In this document: positions 46,864 through 55,244 of the stretch, in pieces
Position numbering within the stretch: position 1 is the first letter of the stretch
Layout: each line of letters opens with the position of its first letter
Made by a program: the position numbers and the translations under genes
The notes under the pieces: model-generated
What the model saw: the letters and a program-made list of their open reading frames with translations, nothing else
Told to the model about the DNA's origin: nothing
Database searches by the model: none
Assembly (NCBI GenBank): GCA_028696075.1
Contig: JAQVHS010000013.1
Coordinates: 1-58,174, forward strand
Direction of reading: 5' to 3'
Source of the DNA: Candidatus Gastranaerophilales bacterium
GTDB lineage: Bacteria > Cyanobacteriota > Vampirovibrionia > Gastranaerophilales > JAILCC01
DNA length: 58,174 nucleotides

Positions 46864-47259
46864 ATGTTAATAAAATACCTTAAAGTTTTATATTACGAAT
46901 TTTTATCGAACTTTGTTATTCAAAAAGTCCGCTACAAGGTTACGGGCGAATGCAAAAAATGCGGCAAATGCTGCAATTATATGTATTCAAAAGATACTTA
47001 TACAGAAAAAGAGTTTAAAATAATGCAATTTTTATATCCTGCATATAAAAGGTTTGAGGTCAGAGGTTGGGATGAAGACGGGAATATAATTATAGGCTGT
47101 AAACTGGTAAACAAAGACGGTACGTGCAGCGTCTATAACAAACGATTAAGAATGTGCAGGCGATATCCCGAAAAAATTATCTATTTCAGAGGCGAACTTC
47201 ATGAAGGCTGCGGGTATAAAATAGAACCCGAAAAGAGTTTTGAGGATTACCTTAATTAA
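46864..47259 (+). CDS. YkgJ-like Cys-cluster protein (putative Fe/Zn-binding)
   Basis: The signature G-E-C-K-K-C-G-K-C-C, then a later C (I-I-G-C-K-L) and the pair G-T-C-S-V-Y ... R-M-C-R-R-Y-P and G-C-G-Y-K, is that of the YkgJ/CxxCxxCC family, which binds a metal cluster. An N-terminal stretch (Y-L-K-V-L-Y-Y-E-F-L-S-N-F-V-I-Q) may touch the membrane. The precise role is unknown. It is coupled to the oxidoreductase gene (3 nt gap) and is the last protein gene before tRNA-Ser. Confidence 0.85.
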   Translation: MLIKYLKVLYYEFLSNFVIQKVRYKVTGECKKCGKCCNYMYSKDTYTEKEFKIMQFLYPAYKRFEVRGWDEDGNIIIGCKLVNKDGTCSVYNKRLRMCRRYPEKIIYFRGELHEGCGYKIEPEKSFEDYLN

Positions 47260-47267
47260 TAATAATT

Positions 47268-47295
47268 TTGGAAATAAAGATTTTTGTCGTATAAT
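47268..47295 (+). promoter_or_regulatory. Promoter of tRNA-Ser
   Basis: -35 TTGGAA (47268-47273) and perfect -10 TATAAT (47290-47295), 16 nt apart. The start point would be a few bases before the tRNA. Confidence 0.75.
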
Positions 47296-47309
47296 TTTTT
47301 TAAGCCAAT

Positions 47310-47394
47310 GGAGAGATGTCCGAGTGGTTGAAGGTGCAGACCTGGAACGTCTGTGTATCGCAAGGTACCGAGGGTTCGAATCCCTCTCTCTCCG
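47310..47394 (+). tRNA. tRNA-Ser (anticodon GGA)
   Basis: The acceptor stem GGAGAGA/TCTCTCC with discriminator G encloses a class II tRNA with a long variable arm (about 14 nt). The anticodon stem CAGAC/GTCTG carries loop CTGGAAC, so the anticodon is GGA (reads UCC/UCU). The T arm has GGTTCGAATCC. CCA is not encoded. A strong terminator follows, and accessory DNA begins about 10 nt beyond it. Confidence 0.97.
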
Positions 47395-47403
47395 GTTTTA
47401 AGT

Positions 47404-47431
47404 CCACCATTCAGAGAATGGTGGCTTTTTT
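47404..47431 (+). terminator. Terminator of tRNA-Ser
   Basis: The perfect 9-bp stem CCACCATTC/GAATGGTGG with an AGA loop is followed by C and six T. Confidence 0.92.
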
Positions 47432-47440
47432 GTTTGCTAT

Positions 47441-47581
47441 AATGCCAGACGGGTGGGGCTTATGACTGCTTTTTCAGAAAAGAGAATTTTTTAAGCACAA
47501 TTTTTTAAGAATTTTAGAGCAATTTTTTGCAAAATTCTCTTTTGGAAATTTTCGTGGTGCCCAACATTCAAATCTGGCATT
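47441..47581. repeat. 141-nt nested inverted-repeat element at the core/accessory border
   Basis: The ends are AATGCCAGA (47441-47449) and TCTGGCATT (47573-47581), a perfect 9-bp inverted repeat. Inside, GGGC on the left faces GCCC on the right, and AAAAGAGAATTTT (47478-47490) faces AAAATTCTCTTTT (47531-47543), a perfect 13-bp inverted repeat. No ORF is inside. It looks like a small non-autonomous element or a recombination/attachment structure; it lies between tRNA-Ser and the recombinase-bearing block. The rest of this 270-nt gap (to 47665) is featureless AT-rich DNA. Confidence 0.65.
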
Positions 47582-47665
47582 TCTATATTACCCAAAATAC
47601 CATTGCAAATTGGCACGGCAATTTATGTCATATAAAATGTTAAATAATTTTGATAGTAAACATCC

Positions 47666-47869
47666 TTAATTTAAATGCTTACTATCAATAAACATATTAT
47701 TTAAAATATCGGCATTTTTTCGTAAAAATTGAACAACCGGTGTAATATTATCAAGCTCTTCAATTTCTCTATGACCTGAGCAAAAATAATCTATAACAAT
47801 GCTCGTATTATAAATATCATCAACTAATTTGTGAAGTTGTTTAAATTCATCCTGTGTAAAATTGTACAT
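47666..47869 (-). CDS. 67-residue protein of unknown function
   Basis: A small acidic, helical protein: M-Y-N-F-T-Q-D-E-F-K-Q-L-H-K-L-V-D ... V-V-Q-F-L-R-K-N-A-D-I-L-N-N-M-F. AGGAG is 6 nt before the ATG. It follows the recombinase gene after 12 nt on the same strand, so it is the last gene of that unit. It may be a recombination directionality factor or simply cargo; I recognise no family. Confidence 0.6.
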   Translation of the reverse strand: MYNFTQDEFKQLHKLVDDIYNTSIVIDYFCSGHREIEELDNITPVVQFLRKNADILNNMFIDSKHLN

Positions 47870-47881
47870 ATTAATCTCCTG

Positions 47882-49519
47882 TTAAAGTTTAGCCATTTTA
47901 TACAATTCTTTGAGTGTCAAACCTAGATCTTGAGTACCATTTAGTATGGCTTCAATAATATTTGGCGGTAAAAATCTCAACCTCATTAATCTTTTAATAT
48001 AGCTGTCAGTTCTTAGTTCCTTTGAAAGCTTCTCTTCTTTAAGGAGCTTATGATAATAAAAACCTTTTGTAATAGCTCGAATTAAAGTGAAATTATACTC
48101 AACTTTATTATGCCCAATAACAATCTTTGTACCTTTTTGATGACAGGGCGAAAGATTTACCTCATAACTAAATTCCAATAAACAATTGTCTTTAGTTTCA
48201 AAATTCATCAATTGACCATACGTTACAGCTTCTACAGCCTTTACAAGTAAATCATTATACAGAGAAATATGTACTTTGTTTTCAGAAACTATAGCCTTAT
48301 TTAAAACGGTACGTATAAATACATTATCAGGATTGTAAGTTTCTAAAAAATTCAAAACGGCTTTTTGCTTTTTTAATGTCATACCCGATAAATATTTAAT
48401 CATCTGAGCTTTGTTTTTAACAAGCTCTGCGAATTTTAACCTTATAAAATCCTCAATTTCTCCTGCAGGAATTTTGGATATATTTCCGGCTTCATGCTGG
48501 CGGTTTTGTAGTAATGCTTGGCTTATATAATATCTGTAACAAGCACCGTGACGATTTCTACTATGTGATGGTGACATAACATTACCCTTGTCATCATAAA
48601 TTTTACCTGCTAACAAAGATACATGTTTTGCACCGATGGAATGTTTTTGGCGAATAGTATTTTCATCTAAAATGTTCTGCACCTTTTCAAAAACTTTTTC
48701 GTCAACAATACCATCATGCAGCCCCTCATAAACCTCATTTTTATGTGTAATTTTACCAATATATATTTTATTTCTAAGCAACTTATGCAGATGACCTTTA
48801 TAAAAAATTTTGTCTGTTTTAGTATGAATTTCATTTTCGATTAGGTAATCGTGCAGTTTAGAAACGCTTCTAAGTTCAATGTATTTTTCAAATATATGCC
48901 TGATTTTGGAGGATTGTTCCTTATCTTCAAGCAGAACACCATCTTTTTTTATGTATCCAATAGAAGGATTGCCATGCATAAACATTCCTTTTTTACGTGA
49001 TGCTGCAAACTTGTCGCGAATTCTTTCGCCTGTAACTTCCCTTTCAAATTGTGCAAAAGAAAGCAGAATATTTAATGTAAGTCTTCCCATAGATGTCGTT
49101 GTATTAAATTGCTGCGTTATAGATACAAAAAAAGTTTCGTGCTTGTCTAAAACATCTACTATTTTTGCAAAATCCATTAATGAACGGGTAAGCCTGTCTA
49201 CTTTATAAACAACCACGATATCAATTTCATCGTTTTCGATATCATTCAATAACTCTTTAAAAGCAGGACGTTCCATTGTTCCGCCTGAAAACCCGCCGTC
49301 ATTATATTGTTTTTCTACCAAAACCCAACCCTCATGCATTTGGGATTTAATGTAGGCTTCTCCAGCTTCACGCTGAGCATCAAGGGAATTGAAATCTTGC
49401 TCCAAGCCTTCTTCCGAAGATTTTCTTGTGTAAACAGCACAGCGATATTTGCGAGTTGATAAATATTCGGTTTTTGTGGTGACGGTACTATTACCTGATT
49501 TAATCTGTTTCTTGTTCAT
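47882..49519 (-). CDS. Large serine recombinase (site-specific integrase type)
   Basis: The N-terminal resolvase catalytic domain has the nucleophile Ser in Y-T-R-K-S-S-E-E-G-L near residue 35, and the partners V-Y-K-V-D-R-L-T-R-S near 108. The Recombinase domain follows (about 190-290, I-G-Y-I-K-K-D-G). A zinc-ribbon/coiled-coil part covers about 300-420, and a long C-terminal part about 450-545. At 545 residues it is of the large type used by phages and integrative elements. It is on the leftward strand after DUF2924 and the DUF2779 nuclease. It probably inserted or excised this accessory block; the attachment sites are not identified. Confidence 0.93.
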   Translation of the reverse strand: MNKKQIKSGNSTVTTKTEYLSTRKYRCAVYTRKSSEEGLEQDFNSLDAQREAGEAYIKSQMHEGWVLVEKQYNDGGFSGGTMERPAFKELLNDIENDEIDIVVVYKVDRLTRSLMDFAKIVDVLDKHETFFVSITQQFNTTTSMGRLTLNILLSFAQFEREVTGERIRDKFAASRKKGMFMHGNPSIGYIKKDGVLLEDKEQSSKIRHIFEKYIELRSVSKLHDYLIENEIHTKTDKIFYKGHLHKLLRNKIYIGKITHKNEVYEGLHDGIVDEKVFEKVQNILDENTIRQKHSIGAKHVSLLAGKIYDDKGNVMSPSHSRNRHGACYRYYISQALLQNRQHEAGNISKIPAGEIEDFIRLKFAELVKNKAQMIKYLSGMTLKKQKAVLNFLETYNPDNVFIRTVLNKAIVSENKVHISLYNDLLVKAVEAVTYGQLMNFETKDNCLLEFSYEVNLSPCHQKGTKIVIGHNKVEYNFTLIRAITKGFYYHKLLKEEKLSKELRTDSYIKRLMRLRFLPPNIIEAILNGTQDLGLTLKELYKMAKL

Positions 49520-49578
49520 GCTGTATCTATCACTCTAAGAAGGAATTAAATCAAGCTTTTATATCCAAATTGAAAAAA

Positions 49579-51042
49579 TCAAGATAGTTTCTTGCTTGAA
49601 TATTCATTTAAAACATCCAGCAATTTAACCATAGCCAAGGTATCCTGACCGCAATATTCCAATAAATTTTCGAATAAATCATCAGATTCCGGCACAAGCC
49701 CTTTCAAAAAATCCAAATACTGACTTGAAGCATCACTCCCGTTATTAATTGCTAAATTTGCGTAACTTATATCGGTGAATGCAGGAAGTGTCTTCTTAAT
49801 AGATGATGAACCATATTGTTCATAGTTATATAGCATACGTTTGCGAAACGGCACAATCAAGTCAACTACACGATTATTAATCTCAAAAAGCTCTTGAGCA
49901 TATACAGAGAAACTCTCTGCCAGCTTCTTATTGACCGTCTTTTCAAACCCCTGATTATAAACAACTATGGAGCCGTTAGTAGAGCAAGATGTTATAAGTT
50001 TTTTGATTAACTCTTCTCTCGGGTCAGTTTGTTTTTCATGCAAAAATTCAACGTGCTCAAGCTGAGAATCAGGAGAATTTAAAATATGCAGAGAAAATTG
50101 AAAGGGAATTTGCTGATATGGGGAAGTCCCTTCAAATAAAGGTATAGCACTGCATATCGTTTCATAATCTAAAAAGTAAAGCGGATATTCTAATGCAGCA
50201 AGGAAATCTGCTATTTTATCAACTTCAACAATAGTTCTTTCATCCAAAAAACAGTTAATCTCTTCGCTTTTTCTCTCGTTTAAAAACAATTCTCTTGGCA
50301 GTTTTTGCAAGTCAGCAGTTTTATATTTGCGAAAGATTTCTACTGCCTTTTCCATTTTCATCACATCAAAAACAGAATAATCTGGAATATTTTGCCAGCA
50401 ATGGTCAATATATTGACAATCGAAGAAATATGAGCAAGCACCTCCTATTTCACAAGCAGGTTCTGCAGCCGTTTGCATATCTCTGACTAACTCTAATCCT
50501 TGAGGAAGATTCTTCGCCAATTTAACAACATCCTCTGTCACTTCGTTGTAGTTGAAGAATTCAAACGGGTCAATATCACCTTTGCGTACATACTGGTTAT
50601 TTACAGTTACAATATAGCAGGATTTAATATTGTAGCCAGCGTTTGTAAAAACATAATACTGAAAGGATAAATCAATTAAATGGTACTCTTTGACTTTTGT
50701 AGAAGATTTTACCTCAATAATATTCCACGAACCATCTTCATTCCGTTTAAGAATATCGGCTGCACAGTATTCTCCTGTTTCGGTTTTAGCAACAGCTTCA
50801 AAAATAGCAGTTACGCCATCTTCCACAAATTTTCCTGTTTGAACAATTGCAGCATCTTCCCAAGGTTTATGGTGAACTAATTTCCCGTCCTTATAAAGTT
50901 TATGGGCTAAGAGTCCTACTTCATTACCCTGGCTTAAAATTCCATCATTAAATTCGGAGCACAAATCAGGTCTATGCTTTTTATACCAAAGTGCCAACGG
51001 ACATTTTAAACCTAAAATATAATCTGATTTTGATATTTTCAT
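49579..51042 (-). CDS. DUF2779 protein: Cas4/PD-(D/E)XK-like plus DEDD-exonuclease-like domains
   Basis: The N-terminal half looks like a RecB/Cas4-type nuclease: L-G-L-K-C-P-L-A-L-W (Cys 14), A-A-D-I-L ... I-I-E-V-K-S-S (D ... E-x-K), and then a Cys group C-E-I-G-G-A-C-S-Y-F-F-D-C ... H-C-W near residues 196-215, fitting an Fe-S cluster tied to Cys 14. The C-terminal half has the DEDD exonuclease signs L-D-Y-E-T near 300 and C-G-Q-D-T near 470. Both halves fit DUF2779. It likely degrades DNA; a role in recombination or defence of the element is inferred from its place between the recombinase and DUF2924 genes. Confidence 0.85.
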   Translation of the reverse strand: MKISKSDYILGLKCPLALWYKKHRPDLCSEFNDGILSQGNEVGLLAHKLYKDGKLVHHKPWEDAAIVQTGKFVEDGVTAIFEAVAKTETGEYCAADILKRNEDGSWNIIEVKSSTKVKEYHLIDLSFQYYVFTNAGYNIKSCYIVTVNNQYVRKGDIDPFEFFNYNEVTEDVVKLAKNLPQGLELVRDMQTAAEPACEIGGACSYFFDCQYIDHCWQNIPDYSVFDVMKMEKAVEIFRKYKTADLQKLPRELFLNERKSEEINCFLDERTIVEVDKIADFLAALEYPLYFLDYETICSAIPLFEGTSPYQQIPFQFSLHILNSPDSQLEHVEFLHEKQTDPREELIKKLITSCSTNGSIVVYNQGFEKTVNKKLAESFSVYAQELFEINNRVVDLIVPFRKRMLYNYEQYGSSSIKKTLPAFTDISYANLAINNGSDASSQYLDFLKGLVPESDDLFENLLEYCGQDTLAMVKLLDVLNEYSSKKLS

Positions 51043-51161
51043 AAAAACCTTTCTCTATTATTTTATTATATTACAGGATGATTAGACTACAAGACTACTT
51101 GTAAAATCATCTGCAACAATTAGGTTTATTATAATTTATCCGTACGACAATTTCGAGCATA

Positions 51162-51485
51162 TTAATTATTTACCCCGAAGAAGACTTTACCGTTCCAACG
51201 GGTACCTGTGATTTTGTTTGCAATAGCAGAAAGACTTCTATAATTTTCACCTTTGTATTCAAAACCTTTTTCGGTTGAAATAACTTCATGTTTTTTACCT
51301 TTAAATTCACGAATCAGTTTGACACCCGTAGAAATTTTTACTGCTTTTTCTCCCATTATTTTAAAATTCTGCGTTTTTTCATACTGTTCAATCATCTTAT
51401 TTAATTTGCGTTTTGTTTTGGGTGATAAATCATCATATTTTTCATGCCAAGCTTTTAATTTTTGTCCAACAGTTTGTTTTTTCAT
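51162..51485 (-). CDS. DUF2924 protein, recombinase-associated
   Basis: Matches DUF2924: T-G-V-K-L-I-R-E-F-K-G-K-K-H-E-V near the middle and F-E-Y-K-G-E-N-Y-R-S-L-S-A-I-A-N-K-I-T-G-T-R-W-N-G at the end. The family is regularly found next to serine recombinases in prophages, and it is here too, upstream of the recombinase and the DUF2779 gene. The start is 51485, with a perfect AAGGAGG 5 nt upstream; an in-frame ATG 16 codons earlier would translate the ribosome-binding site. The protein is basic at the N-terminus and probably binds DNA. Confidence 0.85.
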   Translation of the reverse strand: MKKQTVGQKLKAWHEKYDDLSPKTKRKLNKMIEQYEKTQNFKIMGEKAVKISTGVKLIREFKGKKHEVISTEKGFEYKGENYRSLSAIANKITGTRWNGKVFFGVNN

Positions 51486-51618
51486 AGAACCTCCTTTTTT
51501 TATATTTATCACTTTTCTAAATAAAAATATCAAGCTACAAAAGGATTTCCCGACATAATTTGTATCAAGAAAAGAAATTATTTTTCAAACATTCAACCTT
51601 TTTCCTAATTTTTATATA

Positions 51619-51638
51619 GATGCATTTTTGCATGCATC
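51619..51638. promoter_or_regulatory. Inverted repeat in the divergent DUF2924/methyltransferase promoter
   Basis: GATGCAT ... ATGCATC, a perfect 7-bp inverted repeat with a 6-nt gap, lies next to a TATATA word and 50 nt before the methyltransferase start. It is a likely repressor or control-protein site for one or both divergent genes. Confidence 0.4.
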
Positions 51639-51687
51639 AAAACTCAAAGAAAAATATATGTAATAGAAAAACAGAAAGGAGATTCTT

Positions 51688-52986
51688 ATGAAAGAATTTT
51701 TAAAAAGGTTAGAAATTACCTACAAAAAACCAGGTGATTTAAAACCAAACCCAAAAAATGCAAGGACACACAGCAAGAAGCAGGTGCACCAGATTGCCAA
51801 CTCTATAAAGCAGCTTGGTTTTAACAATCCCATTTTAATTGAATCAGATGGCACAATAATGGCCGGACACGGAAGATTTGAAGCCGCAAAAGAGCTAGGA
51901 CTTGAAGTTATACCAACTATTTGTCTATCTCATATGACACCTGAACAAATACGAGCATACATCATAGCGGATAATCGCTTGGCAGAACAAGCTGGTTGGG
52001 ATAATGATATTTTAAAAATTGAACTGGATTTTTTAATGAATCTTGATTGTGGTTTTGATTTTGATGCAACAATTACCGGATTTGATATTCCGGACATAGA
52101 TTTAATTCTTAACACTGAAGCTATTGAAGAAACTAAGTCAGAAGCAGATGTAGAAGATGAGTTTTTCAAAACCACAATAGAAATCCCAAAGCGTGTAAAT
52201 AAAGACGACTTGTATCAGCTAGGCAAAAATTTCCTTTACTGTGGTGATGCACTTGATGAAACAAGTCTTCAAAAGTTAATGGGACAAGACAGAGCAGAAA
52301 TGATTTTTTGCGATAGCCCTTATAATCTCAAAATTCAAGGCAATGTAACAAAGCAAAAACATCACACAGAGTTTAAACAAGCCTCAGGCGAACTTAGTAG
52401 ATGTGAATTTACAGATTTTCTAAAAACTACAATGACATTGCAGGCAAAATACTCCATTGACGGTGCAATTCATTTCCAATGCATGGATTTTCGCCATATG
52501 GGTGAAATGCTTGAAAGTGGCAGACAAATTTACTCCCAACTCAAAAACCTTTGTATTTGGGATAAAGGAACCGGTGGAATGGGCAGTTTATATCGTTCAC
52601 AGCACGAACTTGTATTTGTGTTCAAAAACGGTACAGCTCCACACATAAACAATGTTGAATTAGGCGTTCATGGGCGTTATCGAACAAACGTCTGGAAATA
52701 TCGTGGTATGCACGCTTGTAATCCTCAATCTAAGACTTTATCCAAACTTCATCCAACAGTCAAGCCTGTTTCAATGATTATGGATGCTATTTTAGATTGC
52801 TCATCACCTGGAGGAATTATCCTGGATGTATTTGGAGGTTCTGGCTCTACGCTTATTGCAGCCGAACGAACAAAGAGAAAAGCCCGTGTAATAGAAATTG
52901 AACCCAAATACTGCGATGTAATTCTTTATCGGTGGGAGCAACTTACAGGTCAAAAAGCCTTATTAGTCAGAAAAACAGGAGATTAA
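51688..52986 (+). CDS. ParB-domain DNA methyltransferase, phage type, with a variant catalytic motif
   Basis: Residues 8-105 are a ParB/sulfiredoxin-like domain (L-K-P-N-P-K-N-A-R-T-H-S, M-A-G-H-G-R-F-E-A-A-K). Residues about 165-420 are an N4/N6 amino-methyltransferase, with motif IV F-C-D-S-P-Y-N-L near residue 210 and the SAM motif V-F-G-G-S-G-S-T-L-I-A-A near 390, i.e. beta-type order. Motif IV reads D-S-P-Y in place of the usual D-P-P-Y, an unusual change at the catalytic loop. The C-terminal L-H-P-T-V-K-P is intact. It starts the rightward DUF5681/terminase unit, 3 nt before the next gene. No restriction enzyme is adjacent. Confidence 0.93.
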   Translation: MKEFLKRLEITYKKPGDLKPNPKNARTHSKKQVHQIANSIKQLGFNNPILIESDGTIMAGHGRFEAAKELGLEVIPTICLSHMTPEQIRAYIIADNRLAEQAGWDNDILKIELDFLMNLDCGFDFDATITGFDIPDIDLILNTEAIEETKSEADVEDEFFKTTIEIPKRVNKDDLYQLGKNFLYCGDALDETSLQKLMGQDRAEMIFCDSPYNLKIQGNVTKQKHHTEFKQASGELSRCEFTDFLKTTMTLQAKYSIDGAIHFQCMDFRHMGEMLESGRQIYSQLKNLCIWDKGTGGMGSLYRSQHELVFVFKNGTAPHINNVELGVHGRYRTNVWKYRGMHACNPQSKTLSKLHPTVKPVSMIMDAILDCSSPGGIILDVFGGSGSTLIAAERTKRKARVIEIEPKYCDVILYRWEQLTGQKALLVRKTGD

Positions 52987-52989
52987 ATT

Positions 52990-53367
52990 ATGACAGAATT
53001 TAACGCAAAAGATTATGAGGTTGGCTATAAGCGCCCACCAACAGAACATCAATTCAAACCTGGACAATCCGGTAATCCCAAAGGTCGCCCGAAATTAATT
53101 AAAGACTTCAAAACCGACCTGCGCGAAGAAATGGAAGAAATTATCACCATAAATAATGGTGAAAAAATCACAAAACAACGCGCTTTACTCAAAAAATTAC
53201 TGGTTAAAGCCCTTAGTGGTGAACTCGGGGCACTAAAAACCCTCACAAATTTGATAGCTCTGCATTTGGGAGGGGAAGAAACAGAGCTTCAAGAATTATC
53301 TGAGGAAGATAAACAGTTATTAAATAAATATATTTACAAAAATACAAAGGAGATAAACCATGAGTAA
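52990..53367 (+). CDS. DUF5681 protein, putative small terminase subunit
   Basis: The signature F-K-P-G-Q-S-G-N-P-K-G-R-P near residue 22 marks DUF5681, commonly found directly before the large terminase in phages. The remainder is helical and charged. It overlaps the large-subunit gene by 8 nt, which supports coupled synthesis. A DNA-recognition role for packaging is inferred from position. Confidence 0.85.
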   Translation: MTEFNAKDYEVGYKRPPTEHQFKPGQSGNPKGRPKLIKDFKTDLREEMEEIITINNGEKITKQRALLKKLLVKALSGELGALKTLTNLIALHLGGEETELQELSEEDKQLLNKYIYKNTKEINHE

Positions 53368-54886
53368 TTTTAAAAGAAAACTTTTATCAGCTGCACTAGC
53401 ACAAGACTTCAACATGTTTTTAGAAAAATGCTACAACGAAATTGATGGCGGAGAAAAATATACTGAAACTATTGCTACAGAGCTAATTATTGACAAACTG
53501 AATTATGTTAGCAATGGAAATACAAAGAGACTTATTATCAACGTACCACCAAGAACACTCAAAACGACCATTGTTTCGATTGCATATACAGCTTGGTTGC
53601 TGGGGCATAACCCAACACTCAAGATTTTATGCATAAGTTACGGGGATGATTTGGCAAAAGATTTCTCATTCAAAACTAAACAAATTATGCGAAGTAAATG
53701 GTATAAAGAAGCTTTTCCTAAAACAAGACTTAAACAAAATCGTCAGCAAGATGACTTTTTTGAAACGACAAGAAATGGATTTAGAAAAGCGGCCTCCCTG
53801 GGTGGAACATTGACTGGATATGGAGCAGATATAATCATTATTGATGACCCACAAAAATCACAGGATATCTGCTCGGAAAAAACCAGAAAAAGTTCAAATG
53901 AAATATTTTCTAACACAATCATTTCACGCCTAAACAATAAAAACGAAGGCAAAATTATTGTAGTTGCACAGAGATTGCACCCAGATGACTTTTCAAACTA
54001 TGTTCAAAAATTTGGCAAGTGGGACGTTCTCTCAATACCTGCAATAGAAGAATCAGATAAATCTTATACTCTTTCTGATGGTAGTATTATTAATCGAAAA
54101 ACCGATGATGTAATAAATTCCGAGCTTGAACCACTAGAAAAACTTAAAGAAATAAAGTCGGGGATGGGTGAGTTTAACTTTTCTGCACAATATCAACAGA
54201 TGCCTATTCCACCTCAAGGCAATATTATAAAATATAAGGACTTTGCTTTTTACGATATACTTCCGCCTTCGGAGAAAATATATATTCAAAGCTGGGATGT
54301 AGCTGCTAAAACGGGTGAAAATAATGACTACTCTGTATGTGTAACAGCTGCTGTTTGCAATAATATTGTATATATTGTCGATATTTTACGTTATAAACTT
54401 GATTTTCCTGACCTTTTGAACAAAGTAAAAGAAATGTATAAAATTTATAATGCGCAAAGAGTCATTATTGAAAATAGTAGCATTGGCCCTGCTTTGATTA
54501 GTCATCTAAGAAAAGAGCTTGTTATCATACCGTATAATCCTACTGAATCTAAGGCTGATAGAGCTATAACCAAAACATACCTTATACGTTCAAGAAACGT
54601 TCTCTTGCCTAAAAATGCCCATTGGCTTGAGCATTTTAAGGATGAGATCCAATCTTTCCCTTATGGAAAACATGATGATCAGGTGGATGCTTTTACTCAA
54701 CTGTTGGACGAGATAGAAAAAGAAAGGCAATCTCCTACATTGAAAAATATGGCTGAAGCAATAAACACACAAAAACAAAAAGAATGGGAAGAAAGTCAAC
54801 ATCCTGAACAATTGAAAAATTTTATGGATATGATAATCAAAAATTATAAAAAGAGGCCTAGAGGCTGGATACCACCACGCTGGTAA
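53360..54886 (+). CDS. Phage terminase large subunit
   Basis: The packaging motor ATPase/nuclease. The ATPase domain has a P-loop N-V-P-P-R-T-L-K-T-T near residue 63 and Walker B I-I-I-I-D-D-P near 160. The nuclease domain is RNase H-like, with Asp in Q-S-W-D-V-A-A-K-T near 310 and the late H-D-D-Q-V-D-A-F near 440. Length 508 is normal. It follows DUF5681 but no portal, protease or capsid gene comes next: 16 nt on, an XRE gene faces the other way. Confidence 0.93.
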   Translation: MSNFKRKLLSAALAQDFNMFLEKCYNEIDGGEKYTETIATELIIDKLNYVSNGNTKRLIINVPPRTLKTTIVSIAYTAWLLGHNPTLKILCISYGDDLAKDFSFKTKQIMRSKWYKEAFPKTRLKQNRQQDDFFETTRNGFRKAASLGGTLTGYGADIIIIDDPQKSQDICSEKTRKSSNEIFSNTIISRLNNKNEGKIIVVAQRLHPDDFSNYVQKFGKWDVLSIPAIEESDKSYTLSDGSIINRKTDDVINSELEPLEKLKEIKSGMGEFNFSAQYQQMPIPPQGNIIKYKDFAFYDILPPSEKIYIQSWDVAAKTGENNDYSVCVTAAVCNNIVYIVDILRYKLDFPDLLNKVKEMYKIYNAQRVIIENSSIGPALISHLRKELVIIPYNPTESKADRAITKTYLIRSRNVLLPKNAHWLEHFKDEIQSFPYGKHDDQVDAFTQLLDEIEKERQSPTLKNMAEAINTQKQKEWEESQHPEQLKNFMDMIIKNYKKRPRGWIPPRW

Positions 54887-54902
54887 AATACCGGAGCTAT
54901 TT

Positions 54903-55115
54903 TTAAAAATCAAATAAATCTTTAACAGGTATTTCGAGTGCTTCGGAAAGTTTTATAATAGTACGAAGGTTAGGAGACTTTTCACATCTTTCGATTTTAC
55001 CTATATAAGATATATCAAGACCAGCCAAAGTGGATAATTTACTTTTAGTAAAACCTTTGGCTTGTCTTATTTCTTGTACTTTTGTTGCAAATTGCTTACA
55101 TATACCATCTTTCAT
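54903..55115 (-). CDS. XRE-family HTH regulator, intact copy
   Basis: A 70-residue helix-turn-helix protein (F-A-T-K-V-Q-E-I-R-Q-A-K-G-F-T-K-S-K-L-S ... D-I-S-Y-I-G-K-I-E-R), a single Cro/C1-type DNA-binding domain. It is divergent from the GIY-YIG gene, and the shared promoter region carries a palindrome (TAGACC-AAA-GGTCTA) that is a plausible operator. A shortened copy of the same gene lies at 56242-56397. It probably represses both itself and the cargo, as in defence or toxin-antitoxin units. Confidence 0.9.
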   Translation of the reverse strand: MKDGICKQFATKVQEIRQAKGFTKSKLSTLAGLDISYIGKIERCEKSPNLRTIIKLSEALEIPVKDLFDF

Positions 55116-55236
55116 TATTTTATTGTGCTATACTCGTTTTAGAAGCGTATAGACCAAAGGTCTAGTTAAAATAAATTGTTACGTCAGGAAATGACGCAGG
55201 CATATGATAAGTTAGGTAATTAAGAAAAACGAAAGG
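55015..55236. repeat. Module copy 1: XRE 5' part plus promoter/leader
   Basis: This segment is repeated in direct orientation at 56297-56525. The first 100 nt are nearly identical (a handful of differences). After the -10 box the two diverge but keep hairpins, the words TATGATAAG and A-rich spacers at matching positions. Confidence 0.85.
55126..55196 (+). promoter_or_regulatory. Promoter and two-hairpin leader of cargo A
   Basis: Extended -10 TGCTATACT (55126-55134) is followed by hairpin 1, TAGACC-AAA-GGTCTA (55150-55164), and hairpin 2, CGTCA-GGAAA-TGACG (55182-55196). The equivalent leader of cargo B has the same order, with changed bases that keep most pairs. Hairpin 1 also overlaps the likely promoter of the divergent XRE gene, so it may be the operator. 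Confidence 0.55.
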
Positions 55237-55244
55237 ATAAAATT

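Noticed and set aside
47310-47394. tRNA-Ser as integration site with a duplicated 3' end
   Set aside because: No second copy of the tRNA end is present in the window, and the recombinase is a serine type, which rarely uses tRNA genes. The far border is not visible.
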